A stretch of 20,161 nt of DNA from a virus, in the IMG/VR virus record IMGVR_UViG_3300042874_000613, positions 1 to 20,161 of that record. One strand, given 5' to 3'. The position numbers and the translations under genes were made by a program. Below are positions 15,581-20,161 of the stretch, piece by piece (within the stretch, counting starts at the first letter, position 1; each line of letters opens with the position of its first letter). The notes below the pieces were generated by a model that did not search any database, was not told where the DNA came from, and worked only from the letters and a program-made list of their open reading frames with translations.

Positions 15581-16003
15581 ATGATATTTATAACCATCGA
15601 AGATTTCAACCGTAAATTGTCCGTCGACATTCGCAACCAAATAACCGACAACGACGACACCATACTCGACCTGGCCGAAGCGGAGGCCACTGCTATCATT
15701 CAAGATGCATTCAGCCAATTCTACGACCTGAACAGCGAGTTTGCAAAAGCGGACACCGATCGCAACATGAACCTCGTTAGGCTCATGCTCAACCTGGTGG
15801 TCTATTTCATCTACGAGCGGGTGCCCGACTCGCAAGTACCACCCAGGGTGGTCAAAAATTACGACGACACCATCCGCGAAATCCGCGACATTGAAGCCGG
15901 AAAACGCAGCATTTCGCTGGCCAGAATCAACGACATTGAAACCGGAAAACCGTCAACCGTATTCCGTTGGGGTAGCAACACAAAAAGAACTCACACACCT
16001 TAA
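15581..16003 (+). CDS. Mu gp36-like head-tail protein (DUF1320)
   Basis: A 140-residue protein with DUF1320/Mu gp36 character: a start with FNRKLSVDIRNQITDND, an EAEATAIIQDAFSQFYDL helix, then MLNLVVYFIYERVPDSQVPP and a C-terminal NIETGKPSTVFRWGS-like part with two related segments (RDIEAGKRSISL and NDIETGKPSTVF). Such proteins act as head-tail adaptors. It starts almost directly after the terminase stop (TTGATATG). In Mu the gene lies behind the capsid gene; here it is moved to the packaging operon. Confidence 0.75.
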   Translation: MIFITIEDFNRKLSVDIRNQITDNDDTILDLAEAEATAIIQDAFSQFYDLNSEFAKADTDRNMNLVRLMLNLVVYFIYERVPDSQVPPRVVKNYDDTIREIRDIEAGKRSISLARINDIETGKPSTVFRWGSNTKRTHTP

Positions 16004-16017
16004 AATCCACTCAAACC

Positions 16018-18552
16018 ATGTTCAATATTTCTAAACTTTTTACCAAAAAATTGACTGCTACTGCTACCGAATCCGAAAAAAAACGATTCAGTAAGAAAAT
16101 TAGCACCATCCAAATTCCCAAAGCGGAAATGGATCTCGAACGGCTGGCGCTGGCTGTGGAAATTGCCGAAAACGACCTACAGCCCGATTGGCGACCGCTT
16201 TTGGCCATCTACAAACAAACCATGAAAGATGCGCACCTGCGGAGCCAAATCCGTACCGCCCATCACACCATTCAGCAATCTACCTTCGATATTTACAATC
16301 AAAACAACAAGCCCGACCCTGCACGTAAGAAATTATTCGAACGCTCATGGTTTACCGATTTTATCGACTTCGCTATCGAATCTGAGTTCTTTGGCACATC
16401 GCTCATCGAACTAGCCATCAAAGACACGGAGGGATTCACCGAATGCACCCTCATACCCAGATACCACATCATACCCAACACCGGCGAGGTGGTGTTTGAT
16501 TATGCTACCGACATCAAGTTCAACTACCGTAGTCAGCTCACCCAACTTGATCTGATCGAGGTGGGCAACAAAGACGACCTCGGACTACTCGAAACGGCCA
16601 CCCGCGAGGTGATCTGGAAACAATACAGCAGATCGGACTGGAGCCAACACAGCGAAAAATTCGGAATGCCACTCCTAAGCATCGAAACCGAAACTGTAGA
16701 CAATACCGAACTCGACAACATGGAAGATGCCGCTCGCAATTTCGGAGCCAATGGCTACATGATTGTCAACAAAGGCGACACAGTGAGCATCATACAATCA
16801 GGTGCCGCTTCGGGCAATGCGCACCTAATATACAAGGACAAAGCCGAATTTTGCAATGCCGAAATATCCAAGTTGATCAACGGTCAAACCATGACTTCCG
16901 ACAATGGTAGCTCATACAGTCAAGGACAGGTGCATGAGCGTATTCTTAACAATTACACCATTGCTCGCCTGCAACGCATACAGCGGGTGGTCAACGACAA
17001 GCTCATTCCGCACCTGATCAGGCACGGTTATCCACTACAGGGCTGCAAATTGCAGTACACCGACCTCATGGAGCGTCAAAACACACCAACCGAACCCTCG
17101 CAACCTCCCCAAACGGGCAAGGCCGAAAAAAAAAACTTAACGCACAAAGGTATTGAGCGATGCTACAAGCTCAGCTCCACCGCGCAACACTTCCGGCTGG
17201 CAGATGGATTCACACCTCTGGCCAAAAGTATGTTCGACAAAACCATGCAGCGCCTGCACTCCTTGGCCACCAACAACAAGTTGCCCAAGGATGCTGCCGT
17301 GCTCCTAGAGGCGCAAGACATGGTCAAGGCCTTTTACAGCCAATTCAACAAAGCCACCCAACAAGGCTTCAAGCTCGAAGGCTACACCCCCGATCCCCTT
17401 TTCATCAACAACATCAAAGACAACCTCTGGTTGTTTGCCCAGCTCAGAACCTACGCACAACTCCGTGAGGCCTCCAACATGCTATTCGACCCCGAGGGCG
17501 ATTTGTTGCCCTGGAACAAGTTTCGCGATCGCGTGCTCGATGTGCACCAGAAATACAACGTCCGATACCTACAAGCTGAGCACAGCCACATCATTGCCAG
17601 CGCACAAGCTGCCGCCAAGTGGCAACGCCTACAGGCCGACAAAGACATCACCTACTTGCAATACCGCACTGCCGGCGACGAAGCCGTACGCTCATCACAT
17701 GCCGCACTCAATGGCATCACACTGCCCGTTGATCACCCATTCTGGGACCAATACTTCATCCCCAACGGATGGGGATGCCGTTGCAATGTGGTGCCAGTGC
17801 TCAAAACCAAATACACACCCACCGACACTGACCTAGCTATGCAACGGGGACAAGAATCCTCTACCGTGAAAAATGCCGATGGAACCATCAACCAGAAGGC
17901 CACAGATAGCAACCGAATATTCCAATTCAACCCCGGCAAACAGGCTGCTTTGTTTCCCGACAAGCACCCATACATGCAACTCAAGCAAGACATCGAACGC
18001 TTGCACCAATTGGGCGATTACCACAACTACAAAAGGCAACTATCCGTAGAGGATGTAAGCATCAAAGGCCAATCATACGACCAAGTTCTTGCCCAAATCG
18101 AACACCAAATCAGCAACAAAGGAAACGAACTTGCGTTTGTAATAAATAAGGATGGCAAGGTTATTTACAAAAAAACGGGTACCTCTGATCGTGTTAAAAT
18201 TGAGGAGCCCCAAATGGGATTTTTTAAGGATAAAATCCTTACGCATAATCATCCTAACGAAATGCACTTCAGCTATGGTGACCTTGTATCGGCATCAAAA
18301 TTTAATTTTAGTGAAATAAGAGCTGTGGGTAACGAATATGTTTTCACTATGAAAAGGCCGACCGCCGGATGGCCAAGCACCAATGAAATTTCAGACAAAG
18401 TATTTGAGGATCTTGAATGGGCTGAAGAATATATAAATGGTGCCGATATATTTGCAAATTACGAAGAATATTCGTACTTTAGGGAGTATCAGGTGACGAT
18501 CAATACAATTGAGTATTTTAATTTAAAAATGACAAAAAAAACTGTAAAATGA
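16018..18552 (+). CDS. portal-MuF fusion with C-terminal JAMM-like domain
   Basis: An 844-residue ORF in three parts. Residues 1 to about 350 are a DUF935-type portal (RSQIRTAHHTIQQSTFDIYN, FFGTSLIELAIKDTEG, ISKLINGQTMTSDNGSSYSQ). A Pro/Gln/Thr-rich linker (353-370) leads into the MuF minor head protein (about 375-600), with the family core RTAGDEAVRSSHAALNG, HPFWDQYFIPNGWGCRC. Residues about 700-780 hold a JAMM/MPN-like signature: E704, H743-N-H745-P, S752-x2-D755, flanked by strands (ELAFVINKDGKVIY, EIRAV). Codon use changes at about residue 702 (8 of 11 Asn codons are AAT, against 1 of 6 in 601-701), suggesting a transferred module. In Mu, portal (gp29) and MuF (gp30) are separate. A run of ten A's lies at the junction. 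An ATGA overlap leads to the next ORF. Confidence 0.85.
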   Translation: MFNISKLFTKKLTATATESEKKRFSKKISTIQIPKAEMDLERLALAVEIAENDLQPDWRPLLAIYKQTMKDAHLRSQIRTAHHTIQQSTFDIYNQNNKPDPARKKLFERSWFTDFIDFAIESEFFGTSLIELAIKDTEGFTECTLIPRYHIIPNTGEVVFDYATDIKFNYRSQLTQLDLIEVGNKDDLGLLETATREVIWKQYSRSDWSQHSEKFGMPLLSIETETVDNTELDNMEDAARNFGANGYMIVNKGDTVSIIQSGAASGNAHLIYKDKAEFCNAEISKLINGQTMTSDNGSSYSQGQVHERILNNYTIARLQRIQRVVNDKLIPHLIRHGYPLQGCKLQYTDLMERQNTPTEPSQPPQTGKAEKKNLTHKGIERCYKLSSTAQHFRLADGFTPLAKSMFDKTMQRLHSLATNNKLPKDAAVLLEAQDMVKAFYSQFNKATQQGFKLEGYTPDPLFINNIKDNLWLFAQLRTYAQLREASNMLFDPEGDLLPWNKFRDRVLDVHQKYNVRYLQAEHSHIIASAQAAAKWQRLQADKDITYLQYRTAGDEAVRSSHAALNGITLPVDHPFWDQYFIPNGWGCRCNVVPVLKTKYTPTDTDLAMQRGQESSTVKNADGTINQKATDSNRIFQFNPGKQAALFPDKHPYMQLKQDIERLHQLGDYHNYKRQLSVEDVSIKGQSYDQVLAQIEHQISNKGNELAFVINKDGKVIYKKTGTSDRVKIEEPQMGFFKDKILTHNHPNEMHFSYGDLVSASKFNFSEIRAVGNEYVFTMKRPTAGWPSTNEISDKVFEDLEWAEEYINGADIFANYEEYSYFREYQVTINTIEYFNLKMTKKTVK
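17126..17135 (+). other. A10 slippery run at the portal-MuF junction
   Basis: Ten A residues follow GCCG and encode GAA AAA AAA AAC (residues 370-373). In the +1 frame TAA comes at once (ACT TAA); in the -1 frame TGA comes after CTT AAC GCA CAA AGG TAT. Slippage by polymerase or ribosome would thus make a portal of about 375-380 residues without MuF. It could also be a natural or sequencing indel that fused two genes. Confidence 0.6.
18121..18549 (+). other. JAMM/MPN-like effector domain region of the MuF fusion
   Basis: Codons from about residue 702 onward. The HxHP-x5-SxxD arrangement is one residue shorter between P and S than the classic JAMM (HxHP-x6-SxxD), so it is a variant, although a Glu (E704) sits at the expected place before the first strand hairpin. 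The fold would be a zinc isopeptidase/peptidase. MuF proteins are known carriers of exchangeable toxin or effector domains. The last about 60 residues (EDLEWAEEYINGADIF onward) are of unknown fold. Confidence 0.5.
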
Positions 18553-18734
18553 CAGCGGAAGAGCAAAAAGCAGAATTAAGGAAGTGGCTAAACGATATGG
18601 CCAACTCAACGGATCTGATGACAGAACAGGCAAGGCTTGAATTTACACGCAAGCATACAGAAATGTCGCTTAAAAGAAAAGCCGAAAAAGAGCAACTGCA
18701 AAAAGCCGAAGAAAACAAAAAAGCGACCGAATAA
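18549..18734 (+). CDS. small charged helical ORF coupled to the MuF fusion
   Basis: A 61-residue ORF whose ATG overlaps the stop of the fusion gene (ATGA, 18549-18552), so translation is likely coupled. It is rich in Glu and Lys with coiled-coil character (LKRKAEKEQLQKAEENKK), no Cys, and no membrane segment. Its last codons form the left arm of the terminator and its TAA stop lies in the hairpin loop. Placement right after a module of foreign codon use is what one expects for an immunity or chaperone partner of a MuF effector. That is an inference; I recognise no family. Confidence 0.55.
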   Translation: MTAEEQKAELRKWLNDMANSTDLMTEQARLEFTRKHTEMSLKRKAEKEQLQKAEENKKATE

Positions 18735-18747
18735 GGTCGCTTTTTTT
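18717..18747 (+). terminator. bidirectional intrinsic terminator between convergent operons
   Basis: AAAAAAGCGACC (18717-18728) pairs with GGTCGCTTTTTT, loop GAATAA, with a T-run on the plus strand and an A-run giving a T-run on the minus strand. It ends the rightward packaging operon and can end the leftward operon whose last gene stops at 18768. The stop codon of the 61-residue ORF is in the loop. Confidence 0.85.
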
Positions 18748-18767
18748 GCTTTTTAAAAGCTGCTTAA

Positions 18768-19250
18768 TTAGATTTTAAACAGCTGATCAAACTCCCGTTC
18801 TATCTCCCCGTCTAGCTGTGGATGGTTGCCTATGAAGGGGCGTGCCGGTATCTCTATATCGTGGGCTTGGGTGCGCTTGTAGCTCTGTCCTTTGGCTTGG
18901 CGGTTGCTCACAAAGATGGCCTTGCCATCCTCCTTCAACAAATAGGCCGTGCCCCCCGGATGCTTTATGGTGCCCCCCTCGTTGTGTATGCTGGCATAGG
19001 GCCTATTGCTCCTGAAGGTGATCCGATCACCCTGTATCTGGTAATGGATACTCCGCCGCAGCGCACCGCTCCGGATCAGCAGCCTACCACCCCGCCGGCT
19101 CACATACTTACTTGCCGCCCAGGACGTCCCGAAAAAGCTTTGGCGCTCAAAATTCCGATCAAACTCATCGCCGGCCAAGATAGCCACCCGCCGCTGGAAG
19201 CCTGCCGCTTGCTCCAGCATCCGCACTGTGTCGTGGCGAATCTCTATCAT
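18768..19250 (-). CDS. virion morphogenesis protein (Mu gpG-like)
   Basis: A 160-residue protein with the hallmarks of the phage virion morphogenesis (Phage_tail_S/Mu gpG) family: LIRSGALRRSIHYQI, then RPYASIHNEGGTIKHPGG, and the C-terminal IPARPFIGNHPQL. The family acts in head completion or head-tail joining. It is the last gene of a small leftward operon and overlaps the upstream gene by ATGA. In Mu, gene G lies between the MuF (30) and protease genes on the same strand, so it has been moved into a separate inverted unit here. Confidence 0.85.
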   Translation of the reverse strand: MIEIRHDTVRMLEQAAGFQRRVAILAGDEFDRNFERQSFFGTSWAASKYVSRRGGRLLIRSGALRRSIHYQIQGDRITFRSNRPYASIHNEGGTIKHPGGTAYLLKEDGKAIFVSNRQAKGQSYKRTQAHDIEIPARPFIGNHPQLDGEIEREFDQLFKI

Positions 19251-19726
19251 TCGATGGTCAGTTCTAGCCCTGGTTTCTTTATCCGGCTCAGCTGCTGATG
19301 GCGATATAGCATGCCCGCAAAATCCTGCGTGGTCACCATCCAGCCCTTTAGGTACTGATGCAGTTCGTAGTCCTCTCTGGTCAGGCTGCCAAACAAGATC
19401 CCTTCATCCGTTTGTGCGCTGAATCCTTGCAAGGCCTCATAGATGGCCTCTGATAAGGCATCGTGTGCGGCTATGCTCGTTTCGGCTATGCTGTGGTCTT
19501 GCTGCATCAGCACTTTCGACACCAGGTGGATGCGCACCACCATAGGCGCTTGCTGGGCCTTGTGGCGCATGGTCTCAAATTTCAATGGACCCATAAATTC
19601 CACAAACACTGCCGGTACGGCATGAATGGTGCTGCTGTATTGGTCGTTAAACCATTCGAGCAATTTGATCCCGGATACGTGCCGAGATAGTTGGTCTTTC
19701 AACGCTAAGTAGGGCTTTAATAACAT
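19247..19726 (-). CDS. putative tail terminator/completion protein (gp37 position)
   Basis: A 159-residue protein upstream of the gpG-like gene. N-terminal LLKPYLALKDQLSRHVSGIK, then LLEWFNDQYSS, AVPAVFVEFMGPL and APMVVRIHLVSKV are like small Bacteroidetes phage proteins I recall from this position. A minor tail/terminator role comparable to Mu gp37 (DUF1834) is a guess based on length, fold hints (alpha then beta with VVRIHLV) and neighbourhood. Its ATG lies 80 bases inside the upstream gene; both frames look like protein in the overlap, so I keep the long form. Confidence 0.55.
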   Translation of the reverse strand: MLLKPYLALKDQLSRHVSGIKLLEWFNDQYSSTIHAVPAVFVEFMGPLKFETMRHKAQQAPMVVRIHLVSKVLMQQDHSIAETSIAAHDALSEAIYEALQGFSAQTDEGILFGSLTREDYELHQYLKGWMVTTQDFAGMLYRHQQLSRIKKPGLELTIE

Positions 19727-19949
19727 TGTCTTTGTATTTCGTTAGTTCTTCCAGGTCTACCCCATGTTCCTTCAGCCGGCGCCGAGCATTCGTGTTCAGA
19801 TAGGCATAGAAGGTGTCTAGGTGCATTGGATACAGCATGCTCACATTCTCCCAAATTCGCTTCGTGGTCACTCCTTCTTCCTTCTTCAGCAAATAGTATT
19901 CCTGAAGTACGTAGATCTTTTTCAGTCGATTCAAATCTGTATAGCCCAT
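19647..19949 (-). CDS. small helical phage protein of unknown function
   Basis: A 100-residue, basic and helical protein (LNRLKKIYVLQEYYLLKKEE, then LDTFYAYLNTNARRRLKEHG). The pattern of a TFYAYL helix after a turn could be a small DNA-binding fold, but I see no firm helix-turn-helix. I chose ATG 19949, with GGGAAGGG seven bases upstream, over the TTG at 19970, which lies inside the -7 promoter element. It is the first gene of a three-gene leftward operon and its 3' end overlaps the next gene by 80 bases. Function unknown; a regulatory role is possible. Confidence 0.6.
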   Translation of the reverse strand: MGYTDLNRLKKIYVLQEYYLLKKEEGVTTKRIWENVSMLYPMHLDTFYAYLNTNARRRLKEHGVDLEELTKYKDNVIKALLSVERPTISARIRDQIARMV

Positions 19950-19967
19950 ATCCCTTCCCTTTTGGCT

Positions 19968-19999
19968 CAAAATTAACCCATCATAGCTTCCTTTACAAA
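19968..19999 (-). promoter_or_regulatory. promoter of the gpG operon (Bacteroidetes consensus)
   Basis: On the minus strand TTTG (19996-19999), 20 bases, then TAATTTTG (19968-19975), a full match to TTTG-N20-TAnnTTTG. Transcription should start a few bases on, leaving a leader of about 15 bases before ATG 19949 with a purine-rich GGGAAGGG. It lies just downstream of a terminator that shields it from upstream transcripts. Confidence 0.7.
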
Positions 20000-20012
20000 A
20001 AAAGTTATTGAC

Positions 20013-20053
20013 AAAAAAAAACTTCCCGAAAGTTCCAAAACTTTCGGGAAGTT
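20013..20053 (-). terminator. strong leftward intrinsic terminator at the right edge
   Basis: Perfect 15-bp stem: AACTTCCCGAAAGTT (20020-20034) against AACTTTCGGGAAGTT (20039-20053), loop CCAA, followed on the minus strand by eight or nine T (20013-20021). It stops transcription coming from genes to the right of the window before the gpG operon promoter. No gene for it is inside the window. Confidence 0.85.
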
Positions 20054-20067
20054 AAACCAATTAGGCC

Positions 20068-20117
20068 ATAACAGGCCATTGCCCGCCATTGAAACGGGCG
20101 GCAATGTGCCTTGTTAT
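20068..20117. repeat. long bulged hairpin, attC-like
   Basis: Arms ATAACAGGCCATTGCC (20068-20083) and 20100-20117 pair over 16 bp, with two single unpaired T's (20107 and 20112) both on the right arm. The outer bases read ATAAC..GTTAT. Integron attC sites have such an imperfect palindrome with a few extrahelical bases on one arm and AAC/GTT ends. The conserved RYYYAAC and GTTRRRY boxes are not fully matched. The rest of 20118-20161 shows nothing recognisable. Confidence 0.4.
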
Positions 20118-20161
20118 AAGCAATGAAATTAAATAAGGTAATTAATTGATGTAAATTCGCT

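Noticed and set aside
18822-19298. Rightward ORF of 158 codons
   Set aside because: Antisense of the gpG-like gene, which carries the family signature on the minus strand.
19950-19970. TTG start at 19970 for the small gene before the tail-terminator-position gene
   Set aside because: It overlaps the -7 promoter element, whereas ATG 19949 has a purine-rich leader.
1-20161. tRNA or other structured RNA genes
   Set aside because: No cloverleaf or known riboswitch pattern was noticed by eye; the hairpins found are terminators or the attC-like element.

Overview
The window holds most of the structural (head, packaging and contractile-tail) gene set of a Mu-like myophage or prophage from a Bacteroidetes host. 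The host call rests on three things: a BACON-domain protein beside the tail fibre, at least one near-consensus Bacteroidetes promoter (TTTG-N20-TAnnTTTG), and translation starts preceded by A-rich sequence more often than by Shine-Dalgarno motifs. The Mu relationship rests on family resemblance: DUF935-type portal, MuF minor head protein, Mu gp36/DUF1320-like protein, gpG-type virion morphogenesis protein, a protease with a nested scaffold, and a DUF2586-type sheath. No transposase, integrase, repressor or lysis gene is visible, so transposition and prophage state cannot be judged.

There are three transcription blocks. Block A reads leftward from 13160 to 297: prohead protease/scaffold, major capsid protein, terminator, an acidic repeat protein, a membrane/coiled-coil protein, sheath, tube, frameshifted tail chaperone, tape measure, a DUF6046-like protein, hub gpD, spike gpV, gp25-like wedge, LysM/gpX, baseplate J, a gpI-position protein, tail fibre and BACON protein. 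Genes are tightly packed, often overlapping by 1-17 bases. A rightward membrane-protein ORF (7958-8179) sits antisense between tape measure and chaperone. Block B reads rightward from 13320 to 18734: a small basic protein, small terminase, large terminase, gp36-like protein, an 844-residue portal-MuF-effector fusion, and a coupled 61-residue ORF ending in a bidirectional terminator. Block C reads leftward from 19949 to 18768 from its own promoter: a small protein of unknown role, a tail-terminator-position protein and gpG.

The most interesting locus is 16018-18734. The portal and MuF minor head protein are joined in one ORF. At the junction is a run of ten A residues where slippage into either other frame would end translation within seven codons, giving portal alone. 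After MuF comes a domain with different codon use and a JAMM/MPN-like metal-binding signature (E704, H743-N-H745-P, S752-x2-D755), followed by a four-base-overlapping small ORF. This fits a virion-borne MuF effector with a possible partner.

Second is the tail chaperone, where a 58-codon extension without a start codon can only be reached by a -1 frameshift. The right edge carries a strong leftward terminator and a long bulged hairpin resembling an integron attC site. The first 330 bases hold only a weak partial rightward ORF.
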